Below are positions 11,886 through 24,984 of a stretch of DNA of 64,000 nucleotides, one piece after another. Positions within the stretch are counted from its first letter, which is position 1. Each line of letters begins with the position of its first letter. The DNA comes from Taenia hydatigena. Taxonomy: Eukaryota; Platyhelminthes; Cestoda; Cyclophyllidea; Taeniidae. Both the position numbers and the translations under genes were made by a program. A model generated the notes under the pieces. The model was given only the letters and a program-made list of their open reading frames with translations. It was not told the DNA's origin and ran no database searches. Where the stretch lies: assembly GCA_036345935.2 (NCBI GenBank), contig JADWOT020000003.1:11547091-11611090 (forward strand). Reading direction: 5' to 3'.

Positions 11886-14800
11886 CCCCTCTGTCCGGTG
11901 AATATATGTATTCTACCCTGCCACTTTGCCTTCTTTTGCCTTAAGGGAGCCTCGGGACGCTACATAAATAACCTTGGATTTGGCAAAAAGTGTTTGTGTT
12001 ATAAAAACAGCGACCGTCGTTACAATGATTCAATAACTAGGCAATTATTGAATGGTACTGAATGCAATAATTCATTGGACTCACAGTTGGAGATTGGGGT
12101 CCCACGCGAGTCAAACGGCATCTGCAGATGCTGTTGTAGGTTTCCCAATTTACTGAAAGTGCATCCGAGTTCTGAGACACCTGTTTTCGTGATCGCAATT
12201 ATGCTAAATTTGAACTCGTAACATTCGATCTTCTTATCGCAAGGAATATTTATTCAGGTTCAAGTCAAATATCCGATTTAGGGTGGAGTGCAAGACCACG
12301 CTCTGATCCATTCGACTTAGTTCATAGCAGATCTTATGACAAAAGGTGTTATTTTTACTTGCATCCCTCAGTGTGCTAAAAGCGAAAACATTCCTTATTC
12401 CCTTTGAACGACAACACTGTTTGAAATTCTATCCAGGCAATTCCGCTTGAATCACACAGAAAAAGCTTTAAGCAGTTTATTCATCCTTCAGTTCTTGATG
12501 GTTCACATTAAGCGCTTACGAGGATGTGCATTCCTTTACAAATTATCTCATTGATGATTCGCATGAATTTTCTTCATTGTACTACTTTGTACACAATGCG
12601 TTGAAAGCGTCCCTCGTCTCGAGTTACTCACGTGAAGACTGCCAATTAGCCTGGAGGAGTAAGCTCAGCCAAAATGCTAGCATTTAAAAATGCGCCTAGT
12701 TCTGCAAGATCCACAATTTGTGAAAGAGTAAACCCGATTCCTGATTTCCGAAGATCTGATTGGTCTGAAGAATGTTATTTACTGTTCAACCAACCAACCA
12801 ACCCCGTCGTGTACTTAGCATTGGAGAATATTGTTTCCTGGACGGCTTCCATCTTGATAGTTCCACAAGTGCATGCATCCAGGTCATCGATGCTAGTGTG
12901 CAGTGTCTTACCGTCTTCTTCCATCTTAATTGCGATGTGCCTCATACTTACAAGGGTCCTATATTAGTTAGCATCACCTGTCATCTTATTTGTTAGCTTT
13001 GTCTTAACGGAAAAGGACATATTTAACTGCATCATCAATGCATGGAGCTTCATGCGCTGTTTTCATCCGCTTGCAAATCTTCTGTGGCATTTCGTCTGCA
13101 CAAACGTCTTAGACATAAGTTGCTCTCTCAAGTATAGATGCGCCAATTCTTCCAGAAGTTAAATTATGTCATTTATGACTGCTAAATAAAAAGAGACGTC
13201 ATTGTGCCTTCACCATCTTGTCATAATTCTTAACTTAAATTTGTGCTTACGGATGTCGTCAAAACCTGAGTAAATGTACACTTTGATGAACATTGCGCAC
13301 AGATCGCAAAATCTAATGCGGTGGTGCCACTTTAATCAGTTACAATTCATCAGATTAACTGGTGTGCACTTATTTAATTAAAATCTACTTAAACCTTAGA
13401 GCATGTCTAATACTCCTGCGGTCTTGTCAGTACAGAGGTAGTTGAGGGTCCAGAGTAACTATTGGTCTACTGACAGCGGCTTTACCTACCGACATGTCAA
13501 GGTCTCGCAAACCGTCACACCCTACCTATGCGAATGTGTGCTGGAGAATCGGGAGCGGCAGCAATGTGAATCTGGCCATTTACTGTTCCCATACGCTGGC
13601 ATGTTTAAACCCGTCTCGATTGATGTGTTAATTATCTGCATCTGAATAGATGACTGTACTCACGGTGGTACATCGCCTCCATCTTCCCCTTTTTCCTCCC
13701 CTTGTGTCTGCATCCTGCACCCTCATACACGGCTACCATGTCTTGCCATCAAACCGCCATTAATGCTTACCCAGCCACCGTCGCCCCACGACCCCCGTCT
13801 GTGCGCGCACGCGTAGTGTGAACATGGAAAACGTAACAACACGTCCATTCATCATATGACAGCGCATTCTTCACGCACAGGGTGTTCGTGTTCTGTTTCA
13901 GACAGCCAATGGTCCGGAGGGCTGAACGGATTCTTATATAGATTAAGATTCCTGAAATTCCCGGTTCAAGTTCAGACAGCGTCGAAAGTGCTTAAGGCTA
14001 ATTTTGTGATGATTAGCACGCAACTTCAAATTCTTCGGAAGTCTGTTGAGTCTGTTCGATGTCCTGTCATCCCTATGCTTGCCATCGCATAAGTGGACCA
14101 CGTACTCAGCTTTACGAAATGTGCTCCCGGATTGTCGCTCTGTTCATTTGATGAACATTAGGCCGCAAAGCTCCGCAGGTTCAGCACATCGGAGTATACT
14201 TTTAGGTGTGGCATCCATTCGTCCACTCAACGGTATCGGACCAATGTTTCAACGTGATTTTGACTCTTGGCATCTCTGCGCGTAATTGGACTCCTCGGTG
14301 TGTCTATGACAGACAAATGGTTTGATTATAAATGGAGAGGTGGTCCAATGGAAGCTGAAGTAAAGGTAAGGATCAAATCGCGAGATTGGGAGCATTCGAT
14401 TTTGTTACCATAGTATCAATGAGAGGTTCACAGCATTTACTTAACGCCCTTAGAGGATCACAGCTTCCCATGCTGACAAATGGAGAGAGGATAGCGATCG
14501 GGATAGTAGACCTCCTCCTGATCTGCATCATTACTTCTTTTGCAGTTCCACCCAACGAAATTGCCGATCTGACTTGGCCAGTTACATGAGTCAGTGAAAT
14601 GAAGTCCTCCCCTCGTCTACCCAGAGGACTCAAATGGAGCTCATGCTCTAGCCGGTGTTGTTGTTCCGAACCGTCGTGTAACGATACTGTTCCCACTCCT
14701 CCCACGTGTTCTACCCAACCCTGACGCATCCTTTTTAATTTTACCCACCACCGCACCAGGTCAGAGGAAGAGGAGCAGAATGTCCCCCAAAATCGCGTTA

Positions 14801-16286
14801 GAGTAGATCGACTCACACAAACGCCTTCTCAAAATTGACAAGTCATGAGTTGAAGAAGCTTACCAATATCCAGAACTGGGAAAGCCAAGTCGTCCTTAAT
14901 TTCAAGGAAAGCACCTAACCCACTCAGCAAGGCACCAAAACCAACCCAGCTGTTTCGCTATCTATTGGATCGCAGATAACACTTGAAGTGCCCTTTAAAA
15001 GGCCGCAGTCGTACTCATGAACAGCTTAGGTGAGATTACACACAGTTGATTCATATTATCGATAACAAGAGCAAAAAAAACATTCCGAGTTGCAAAGCGC
15101 TCATTTGGGCCGACCAAGATTTGTAAAGCACAAGATAGATACCGGTGAAGCTAGACCTATCTGCTAACCGCATAGACTCATACCACGCACTTGATAGAAG
15201 CAAACGGCCTAATGGAACGGACTAGTCAAAATAAAGTTACACATTTATCAGAGTCACGCGATTGCACATGGAGCATAAGCATCCAAAAGTCGTATCTAAG
15301 ACAGACGCATTCCTGTTACTCAGTATGAACAAATTGTTAGGTGCATTGCTCGGATTTAAGTAATTGTGCACCCTTAACTTAAAAGCAAGACACTAACATG
15401 TAGAATTTGTTGGCAAAAACAGAAAAAAGACACCGTGTGAAGCAACTTTTAATTTAAGAATAATGGAAACCTTGAAGAAGCATAGAGCATTGGACGCCAA
15501 CCCAGCTCGTTGAGAGAGATGTTGACATCAGAAGTGGTGAGAAGTAGAGATTAAGAGTCTTAAGCCGCTCCCCGTCCGGGTGATGCCGGAAGGCATTATC
15601 GATCCTTTCAATGTCCTTCTCCCCTTCAGCGCATGGTCTCCAGGATCCACACGGACTAATTGCGGTTATAAGCCGCTTTGAGTGGCGGACCTTGCGCCTG
15701 CACTAAATTTACACACCACAGACATTTGAAACTGCAAAACGAAAACAAGCGTGGGTTGGAGGAAGCCTTAGCAAATACAAAGTAAATAAGGTCTAAATAG
15801 AAGCACTGCTTTTATATCTGCATGAGCAATCATAATGCAGCCGCATCACGTAAAATAGTAAGCACTAGCTCACGCTATACGCGAAATAGACACCATTTGT
15901 CAAGAATGACACGGAACAGCTGGAGTGCCTGTGTACAACAAGGTGCGGTGATGAACCAATTTTCTTGTGAAAAAGGGCGTCCAAATTCGTGAATACCCAC
16001 ATCAGCAGGAGACGTCAACTCATTCAGCAGCTACAGTTTGAGCGGTGTATGCGTCTATCGTCCAGTGGCAATCCCGCAACTGCTAAATTTCACCCAACTC
16101 ACTCGGTGATAATGCCTGATAACGTTTATTGGTTGGGTAAACTTCCCGATATCCAGTGTTCGATTGGCACCCAGTATAACCTGCAGTAAGTGTGCAAGGG
16201 GCGAACGCACTCGTGCTAATGCTTACGCCAATTTAAGCTCAAAATTCTTCCTTCTTTTGGAGGGCAATGAAGGAAAGAGTACTTAC

Positions 16287-16662
16287 CCTTATGATAAATC
16301 GGTCATGCATGTCAGGATCAGTCCCTGAGTAATACGGAAAGAGCTCATTCAGCTCAACCAGACCAAAACGTCCCTTCACCTTCCCCATTAACTCCACTTC
16401 ACAATTGCTCAATGCCTTCAGGTGCGCCTGCTAATACAGCATCCTCTCCTCTATTGTGCTCAACTAAAGGACATTACAACTGCGATATTTAGAAAACCGG
16501 TGCGATGCGATAGATGTGAAACTGTCCCTTCCGCACACGCACTGCGGTCTGGTCGTCGTCGTCGTCTCAGTTGAGGCCGAACATTACCAGACCATTTGCA
16601 GTGATGGGATGTAGACCACAACCACCCGTTTTGCTGCTCTACATGAAGACAAACTCTGGCGA
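16287..16662 (-). pseudogene. RAD54L: RAD54-like SNF2 translocase fragment, left copy
   Basis: RAD54 is the nuclear SNF2-family double-stranded-DNA translocase that works with RAD51 in homologous recombination. Reading the minus strand from 16662 the translation gives SPEFVFM-stop-SSKTGGCGL, then ANGLVMF, the motif V region. It continues into QTAVRV and GQFHIYR of motif VI, then IEER and AHLKALSNCEVEL, and ends with GRFGLVELNELF and DMHDRF at a consensus donor (AGG|GTAAGT, exon end 16287). These are the conserved blocks of the RAD54 C-terminal motor lobe and tail, in order. A short intron of about 43 nt appears to lie between HIYR and the LSTIEE block. In-frame stops (TAG before SSK, TGA after GLN, TAG before QAH) show the copy is dead. 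Upstream helicase motifs I-IV were not found. Confidence 0.85.
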
Positions 16663-16813
16663 CTGTGAGACGTATGCATAGGTTGTGGACAAGAACACAC
16701 GTGGCACAGAAAAAAAGACGTGACGAAAGAACTTGAAGGTGGATCGATGAAGATTGTTAGATTTCATGCGTTAACAGAGACAAAAAGCTTGAACCTACTA
16801 ATGAGTTAATAAC

Positions 16814-17044
16814 ATGCCCGAGGACAGGAATAATGAAGCTGCGCCAAAATTCTCTGCCAAAGCAAATAACCAAAACGAAATGTCTGCCTGTTTTTTGGAT
16901 ATTTCCAGAAAGTCAGGGTTTCACATGAGCGAAGAAGAGCCCCAAGAATCAAATGAAACAGTGCAAAAGGGCGACTTAGCAGAATCGTTGCAAAACCTAC
17001 ATTCTGAGATAAAAAGCCAACCTACTTGGCTTTACACACTATAA
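16814..17044 (+). other. Open frame opposite the RAD54 pseudogene, decayed in the mirror copy
   Basis: A 76-codon ATG frame includes MSEEEPQESNETVQKGDLAE. The mirror copy on the right arm (minus strand, about 30320 down to 30170) has the related MSEEEPQEPNETVQRGGLAE followed by FEEIANLLDFARYSL, but is interrupted upstream by TAA. A further conserved pair downstream reads LRKLTRHKRP against LRKLTWDKRP. Two decayed versions of one ancestral coding region, or chance frames in related DNA, are both possible. Confidence 0.2.
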
Positions 17045-19653
17045 TTGAGTCCGAAACGCAAAAATCCAACGCTCCACCAGAAGCCTCTTAATGGATTGAT
17101 GTTTGCCCTTCGCAAGCTGACAAGACACAAGAGACCCTCCCTCGCCATGCAGCCGGCTTTAAAATTCCTTCAAAAATACTAGCTTTTACGAGGATATCAC
17201 AAAAATGAATAAATTCAGCAAAACTGATGCCGTACGCGAAAACCGATTAACAGGAGTTCTTTGTCACTCGCTCATTGGAAGTCGAGAATTAAACATCAAT
17301 CCTTGAAGGTGCCTTAAAACTAAGGTATTACCTAATCGAAATCGTGCAAAAGTCTAGGCATGGGTTAATAACAAACGCATGAAAGTGAAGGGAACAGCAC
17401 AATGGATTCGTTAACCATTCTAACGATGATAAGAGAGCTCACCACACTGAAATGAAGAAGTTATCTCACGTACCCCATTAAAAGCAGAACCGGTGGCAAA
17501 GTAGGGAGAAGCAATAACGCAGAGGCCAGTCGTAAAAGCACCACATATCAAACACTCGATGATGCGCCTCGCAGCTCTTGTCAATAAAACATTTCGATTT
17601 AATCATCCCTGACTGAGTCCGACAACACTGTGGACAGATGTTGACTGAGTTATAGGTGCCTTGATGATGTTTTGACTAAGATTGAGCGACTTCAACAAGC
17701 TCACTCACATCAAGCAGGACCGCACAAACGTTCTAACGCCACGTTATACCGCTAAAGTAAAACGAATGGAGATAAGTATGGAAACAGATCCCTAGACGGT
17801 GAAATATGCATGTTGCCTCACCTTCGCCTGTCCATCCAACAAAAATCCTACTAAGCAAATAACCAAATCAACCGACAAGTGAAAGAACGTAAATAAGGAA
17901 TTAGATGAAGCTTAACACTTGTAGACGCATATCTGCCTGTGTCTTGAGGGACGTCTATTGACCACTAGCCGTCAAGAATATTAATGCGGCTAACCAAAGG
18001 GAGACGCCAAACCTGCACTCTTGTCTATCCTCACCACCTGTCAGCCAACTATTAGCCCCAAAGCAAAATAGCTAAAGTTAATGCTAATTGCTACTACGTC
18101 TAAGGGGAAAGAGTGGAGAGAAGGACTACGTCAGGAATACTGCACTGCTACAGGAGAAGTGAACAAGCCAAGATAGTTATTGGGTCGTCTTCAAAGTCAT
18201 CATCGTGACATTACGTTTCCCATAAACACTTCGTTCATCAGCAATTCGGAGGCAGACATCCCCAGATGCTTCTTCTGACAATGATAGATGTGCATAGTTT
18301 GGTGACTTAGGCGCGGAACAACAAACAGTCTGACTCGCTCAATGCCGCGTCCTCTGCCCTGCCTTTTTTCCCGTTTGCAAATGAACCAGCATCAGCAGGA
18401 GGGACCAATGCAATTGCCTAGTAATAAGGAAAATCTGAGTGCACCTCAAATGCACACAAACCTACAAGACAGTCCCACAGAATTTACAAAACAATGGGAA
18501 TTAAACCAGCAGCAAGCTTTCCAATCACAAGGGGATTAAGTAGAATATACTCATTTACTATAAGAGTATCCAGCACATATGTTGCTGCCCCGACTTGGAA
18601 AGAAGTACACTTATTCAGAAGCAATGCCTGCAGTCCGTCGCAGAAGCTCACACGCAGCATGACGCAAATCAATCTCTCTTACCTAGCAACATCCAGTACA
18701 CTCAATCCAGTAAAACAAATTTAGTACACTTTGTAATAGCCACCAACAACTTATCTCAATCAAACTTCTCAAAAAACACATGCAGACTCATTGATTCCCG
18801 CTAAGTACAGCCTGCCCAATTTAGGCCTCCATGACAATACAAGTGATCGACAAACGTGCGCCACCTACCCATCTGACCGGAAAAAACAAAACAAAATGCG
18901 CAAAAGTCATAGCAGCCAATACTTCACGTATACCAGTGCTGGGTGAAAGCACCTATACAACTGATGGCAGCAAACGAGTGAAACATGTGGAAAACAAAAT
19001 GGTAAGAGGAGGCACAGTTAGTCCTTCCTAAGTCAGCGTTCAACAGGCAGTGACTGCGGCTTAATGCAAAGACTACGCTTCGCAGTCAGGCGTCACACCT
19101 CATCAAAGTAGATAAACAGCAAGTAAACAGTATGTACAAGTGGAAACTTTACAGATGTGCATAAAAATGTGCATTTATACGCACCTATGAATTGGCAAGT
19201 TCCTTCCTCCATCATCTATCCACAATCTTCACACTCATTGACTTGGCCCCTTTTGCCCACCACATCACAACACAGGGGTCACGACACGGCACCGCTTGCA
19301 CCCTACTTTGCAGACTCCCAACAGTTTCGGCAAAAATCCATCAGCGAACGCTGCTTGCCAAAACGACATTCAGCGGTGGCACAGCCTTAACGAAACACCT
19401 GTCCTTTGCACCCCGAGGAAATATTACTGGTATGCCGCTTCATTTGTTCAGTCATCTCCATTTCTCGCAGCACAATTCAATAGTCGCACCCACCCATCAC
19501 CTGCGCCAACAAATATTCCATCCGAAAAACATCCTCGTATCCGCAGGAACAGGCTGAGTATTCAAGAAGCAGTATCGATCAACCCGAGGGATAGACATTT
19601 AGTGTGACGATCGCGTAGAATGCACGTCGAAGTCTCGTTCGCAGCAGAATGTT

Positions 19654-19778
19654 CACGACCTTGGCTTAGGCTTATTCAGATCGCGCCTGCTGAAGCTGAA
19701 GGCGACGACATTCTGCTCATAAATGGAAGAAAAGTACTCAAGCACCCTTCCGGAGGGCACCTCAACCGAATCCGCGTC
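19654..19778 (-). pseudogene. Fragment with FSS...RRDL.KPKPR, left copy
   Basis: Mirror of 26421-26545; see that entry. Its few differences from the right copy are single-base changes. It points in the same direction as the RAD54 pseudogene in this arm and lies about 3 kb upstream of it, so it could be an unrelated gene or an upstream decayed part. Confidence 0.35.
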
Positions 19779-20944
19779 CAATGAGCACGACCGATTCTAC
19801 TAATATGGTTATTGCAGCAATTTGGGTAATGCGGCTGCCACATTGCATTTGTGAAGACTTCGGGAAAAGGATTAACAACTGATTCATCAAAACACAACAC
19901 TGATCATGCCATTTCCTGGGCAGAAACCCATTCTCATCACCACAAATTGGAGACCAGTAGAAAGGTCAAACCTCAAATTTGACAATTTTTCTGTAATGCC
20001 TCGGAGCTTATTAGACGCACCACCACAGACAGGTACGCCGTTGTCATCCTTAAGATCAGACCATCTTTGACACCAATTGAGGCCTGGAATTCAACAGTTC
20101 TTTTCAACCCGAGGCCAACAGATTCTAATTTTCCAAAATAACGCCGCAACTAAAACACGCAACCCACTCACCTTACCGACAGACAAGATACTAAACATGG
20201 TCAGTGACCTTGAAACTGCCGAGATAGAAACGTTCAATTAAATACCTTCCTAATCCTAAACATACGCAAACGCACAAAAAAGCTCAGGCCAAAAAGTCGA
20301 CGCAAATATATAAAACAGCGAGCAGTTCATTGTTAAAAGAGGATTCATAGAAAGATTTGCATACATCTGTGAAATATTTGCGGACAATTAAATAAGGGAT
20401 CGAATACTGCTCAACCTTTAGAGTATCCATTTTAGGAGGAATTACGCTTAAGCATCATGTAATAAACATTAGAATTGAAAAGCTGCCCTTAAGCAGGATG
20501 GCGGGTTTGTTACAAATTGAAAATAGAATAGTGGCTTCTGTCGTCTTCGGTGAATGCGACAATCATCACATAGGATGTTCTAAGTTCCTTCCCACCTCTC
20601 ACACCAAGGGTGCATTCAACGCGGCATAGATTTACACAACGAATAAAGATGTGGCGAGTTTCCCGATTATCGCCTTGCCTTCTGTCTTGTAGTCCTTTGA
20701 ACGAATAGGTCAGAGCTAATGGATTTCAGTGCTAACACGGGGTGGACGAGATACTTCCTCCCTTCTGCCCCCATAAATTCTGACGCGACCCCCATCACAG
20801 TGTTTGCAATGGCTGCCTCATGGTCTCTCAGCGATCTCTCCCAACAACCAAAGTATTGCATTAATGCCTCGTCTCATTAGCCCCAGCCTAGGTACTGCTT
20901 TTGTTGAGTGTCCTTATATGCACTACCGGGTAGGTTCCTTTCAG

Positions 20945-21214
20945 TCATAAGTGTGCAAACTTCACTTTCGCATCTGATCGGCGATCTGCCCTTGCAGAGT
21001 CGCAGAATAATGGTTTAAATCGGAGCAGTGTGGTGCGGACAAAGCAGGTATTAGGTGACAGAACTTTCATCATTCTGACCAAGTCTTTGCCATAAAGGCG
21101 ATGAACCTTGCAGTACAGCTGTGGTGAGTGAATTGGCCTGAATTTGTGTACCAATTCTTCATCTCGACGGACATCGATTCGAAGTCGCTTGTCGTGACTC
21201 GTCCTCTGGCTCAT
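20945..21214 (-). CDS. ATG frame of 89 codons, left copy
   Basis: Mirror of 24985-25254 (plus strand), described there. Both copies are intact, but because the arms are almost identical this does not prove selection. Confidence 0.15.
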   Translation of the reverse strand: MSQRTSHDKRLRIDVRRDEELVHKFRPIHSPQLYCKVHRLYGKDLVRMMKVLSPNTCFVRTTLLRFKPLFCDSARADRRSDAKVKFAHL

Positions 21215-23045
21215 GTAGGATAGTCCTAAGGGCTTGTGCGCCGTGCTAAAAGCTTACTTGCGTCTTCTTCTGAAAGCACTACAAGCTCTGATGCATTGAT
21301 GGCATCGAAATGCGCTCTCACTCAGCGATCCGCAAGCCCATAAAACCTCAATTGATGCACGAATCGCAGTGTGTGTCTTTGAGTTCTGGAAGGACAAGGA
21401 GTCTAGTGAGGTTTGGGTGGTGCGAATTAGCTGTGAGCAAAGGTCATTAGAGTTGTCCATTGGGACAACTGAGGCCGCGTATCCTAACTGCTTGAAAAAG
21501 TTGCCTACTGCACGATTTAGACCAGCTTAGGCGTTACGTAGGAAATCAGCATGAGTATCACGTCCAAGGCCACTTTTGCACATTTAATAAATTTTGCCGT
21601 CTGAGCTTCGACTCCTCGCACAGGCTTCCAACGACACCTCCTCTTCTACAGCTACCCGCCCCTTTCCCCCCTGGTGAAAGTAACTGAGTAGAGGGAGTGC
21701 AAGGGTTGTTGTCCAGTACAAGGCGCAAACCACTCCACTGCCCCTCACTCCAAAGTTGCATTGAAAGCAATAAATACTATTACAATGTCTGAGTGAATTT
21801 CTAGTAAATGAGAATAACATTGACGGAAATAACAATTTGAAAAGGCGCAATTAACCTCGAGACTGCCCCCCGATCCAGCCTCTTAACATTCCGCACTTGT
21901 GAGCAATCTTCGCAATCCACACAACGGACATCCGGTATGCCGTGGGATTGAGCGAATGGATAGGTGTGGTTTCGTGCGCAATGCTCTTCTGTTTGCTGAG
22001 GAGCGGCGCCGTTTTGAGCTGCGAGGGAAGGCGGTGCCGTGATGCGACGCAGGGTGCTTTGCAAGTAGAGTAGTCCCTACTTCATCCCTTCCCCTCGTAC
22101 ACGCGTACACGCGCACTGCAAAACGACCAGCCGCGGGACCCGCCCCATGCACACACGCATCCCCCTCTATCTTAGTATTCATTAATGGGCCAATCCTCGA
22201 GGTAATGCAATACGAGGCCGACCCGTGGACGGGGTTGAGCAAGCTCACAGCACCCGCCCCGATTGGAAAAATACAGGTAATTTCATTGGTCCCAAATTAG
22301 GGACCGTTGCAGAAATTACACTGCAAAGAACAGATACTACACATGATCTTAGCTCAGAGAGCCGAGAAGCGATGCCCCGCCGCGCCCACCCAAACCATGG
22401 CCCCAAGTAGCTTTCACTTGCTCCCCGACCGCTACACCATCGCTCTCAACAGCCTCTAATTTAACCCATCTTTTGCATATCTCCCCTGCGTTTCGTCTAA
22501 TCCTCCACGCTCATCATTACCCGTTTTTTCTTTTCCTTCTTTTTGTCCCATTCAGCCTCAGCTGCATTGCTCATCCCTAATCACACACATCTATGCGCAC
22601 GCTACTCACTTTCTGTTTCGGTAGGCTGTCATTAGGCCATCAAGTGCAGCCGTCTCGCTACACTTATACATGCAATTAGCTGCGCGTCCTGCGCCTCTGC
22701 ACTCTGATGTTGTGATGCTGTGCTATTCTGTGCTGCAGTCTCCACTGCACCATCGTGAAACAATCAAATACGCACATTGAAGCTCTCGTTTACTACCATG
22801 TGGCCGTGTGCCCACGAGCGCATGCACATTTGAATCACCTATCTTTAGGTGACTCTCGTCACCGTTTGGCCATCGCTGCTCTCCTTTGTACCTCAAGTCC
22901 TTTCTTTCAACCCATGGTTTTCCGCGTTTTTTTTCCTGCCTTGTAATATGATTCAAAATGCCGACTCTGCAGTTCTACTTGTTAACATTTGATTCGTTAA
23001 TAGACTTTGATAGATCACTTATTCCCGTCATAGGCCTATTTATAG

Positions 23046-23150
23046 CTGCAATTTTTAAATCGTTTCTCTCTTTGAGTCGCATGCTGATGTTGCACTGCGT
23101 GCAGGACTCCAAATTTTACATTAATAACTTAATAGTTCGGCCCTTCCAAT
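23046..23150. other. Spacer (loop) of palindrome 1
   Basis: The 105 bp between the arms are not self-complementary. The arms meet the spacer as ...GGCCTATTTATAG and CTATAAATAGGCC..., so the last arm bases are themselves AT-rich with TATA-like content. A divergent promoter in the centre is conceivable but not shown. Confidence 0.9.
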
Positions 23151-24984
23151 CTATAAATAGGCCTATGACGGGAATAAGTGATCTATCAAAGTCTATTAAC
23201 GAATCAAATGTTAACAAGTAGAACTGCAGAGTCGGCATTTTGAATCATATTACAAGGCAGGAAAAAAAAACGCGGAAAACCATGGGTTGAAAGAAAGGAC
23301 TTGAGGTACAAAGGAGAGCAGCGATGGCCAAACGGTGACGAGAGTCACCTAAAGATAGGTGATTCAAATGTGCATGCGCTCGTGGGCACACGGCCACATG
23401 GTAGTAAAGGAGAGCTTCAATGTGCGTATTTGATTGTTTCACGATGGTGCAGTGGAGACTGCAGCACAGAATAGCACAGCATCACAACATCAGAGTGCAG
23501 AGGCGCAGGACGCGCAGCTAATTGCATGTATAAGTGTAGCGAGACGGCTGCACTTGATGGCCTAATGACAGCCTACCGAAACAGAAAGTGAGTAGCGTGC
23601 GCATAGATGTGTGTGATTAGGGATGAGCAATGCAGCTGAGGCTGAATGGGACAAAAAGAAGGAAAAGAAAAAACGGGTAATGATGAGCGTGGAGGATTAG
23701 ACGAAACGCAGGGGAGATATGCAAAAGATGGGTTAAATTAGAGGCTGTTGAGAGCGATGGTGTAGCGGTCGGGGAGCAAGTGAAAGCTACTTGGGGCCAT
23801 GGTTTGGGTGGGCGCGGCGGGGTATCGCTTCTCGGCTCTCTGAGCTAAGATCATGTGTAGTATCTGTTCTTTGCAGTGTAATTTCTGCAACGGTCCCTAA
23901 TTTGGGACCAATGAAATTACCTGTATTTTTCCAATCGGGACGGGTGCTGTGAGCTTGCTCAACCCCGTCCACGGGTCGGCCTCGTATTGCATTACCTCGA
24001 GGATTGGCCCATTAATGAATACTAAGATAGAGGGGGATGGCGTGGGATGCGTGTGTGCATGGAGCGGGTCCCGCGGCTGGTCGATTTGCAGTGCGCGTGT
24101 TCGAGGGGAAGGGATGAAGTAGGGACTACTCTACTTGCAAAGCACCCTGCGTCGCATCACGGCACCGCCTTCCCTCGCAGCTCAAAACGGCGCCGCTCCT
24201 CAGCAAACAGAAGAGCATTGCGCACGAAACCACACCTATCCATTCGCTCAATCCCACGGCATACCGGATGTCCGTTGTGTGGATTGCGAAGATTGCTCAC
24301 AAGTGCGGAATGTTAAGAGGCTGGATCGGGGGGCAGTCTCGAGGTTAATTGCGCCTTTTCAAATTGTTATTTCCGTCAATGTTATTCTCATTTACTAGAA
24401 ATTCACTCAGACATTGTAATAGTATTTATTGCTTTCAATGCAACTTTGGAGTGAGGGGCAGTGGAGTGGTTTGCGCCTTGTACTGGACAACAACCCTTGC
24501 ACTCCCTCTACTCAGTTACTTTCACCAGGGGGGAAAGGGGCGGGTAGCTGTAGAAGAGGAGGTGTCGTTGGAAGCCTGTGCGAGGAGTCGAAGCTCAGAC
24601 GGCAAAATTTATTAAATGTGCAAAAGTGGCCTTGGACGTGATACTCATGCTGATTTCCTACGTAACGCCTAAGCTGGTCTAAATCGTGCAGTAGGCAACT
24701 TTTTCAAGCAGTTAGGATACGCGGCCTCAGTTGTCCCAATGGACAACTCTAATGACCTTTGCTCACAGCTAATTCGCACCACCCAAACCTCACTAGACTC
24801 CTTGTCCTTCCAGAACTCAAAGACACACACTGCGATTCGTGCATCAATTGAGGTTTTATGGGCTTGCGGATCGCTGAGTGAGAGCGCATTTCGATGCCAT
24901 CAATGCATCAGAGCTTGTAGTGCTTTCAGAAGAAGACGCAAGTAAGCTTTTAGCACGGCGCACAAGCCCTTAGGACTATCCTAC

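Larger units (their letters stand above)
9471..16240. other. Segment present only in the left arm of palindrome 1 (about 6.8 kb)
   Basis: The right arm passes from the partner of 16241 to the partner of 9470 without this sequence. Both edges contain an AAAATT-type motif; no terminal repeats, transposase or reverse transcriptase are visible, so it is either an insertion of unknown kind or a deletion in the right arm. Inside are a diverged coding fragment (10690-10870) and a short dispersed repeat (11815-11885). The 147-residue minus-strand frame at 14373-14816 has no recognisable motif. The remainder shows nothing I can support. Confidence 0.65.
16241..18605. repeat. Palindrome 1, diverged part of left arm
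   Basis: Inverted homology to about 27594-31045, with many substitutions and small indels (roughly 75-90% by eye, varying along the length). Within it, about 18186-18300 is almost identical to its partner while both sides are diverged. Relative to the right arm about 1.3 kb is missing near 17560-17640. Confidence 0.9.
18606..23045. repeat. Palindrome 1 core, left arm (4440 bp)
   Basis: Reverse complement of 23151-27593 with only occasional substitutions and a few small indels (for example near 22110-22170 against 24040-24090). The outer limit is abrupt: identity drops from nearly perfect to about 75% exactly at 18606/27593. The arm mirrors all open frames of the right arm, which are therefore described only once. 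Confidence 0.97.

Noticed and set aside
14373..14816. 147-codon minus-strand frame
   Set aside because: No recognised domain; length within what chance allows in the GC-richer patch, and the opposite strand is also open. Kept only as a remark.
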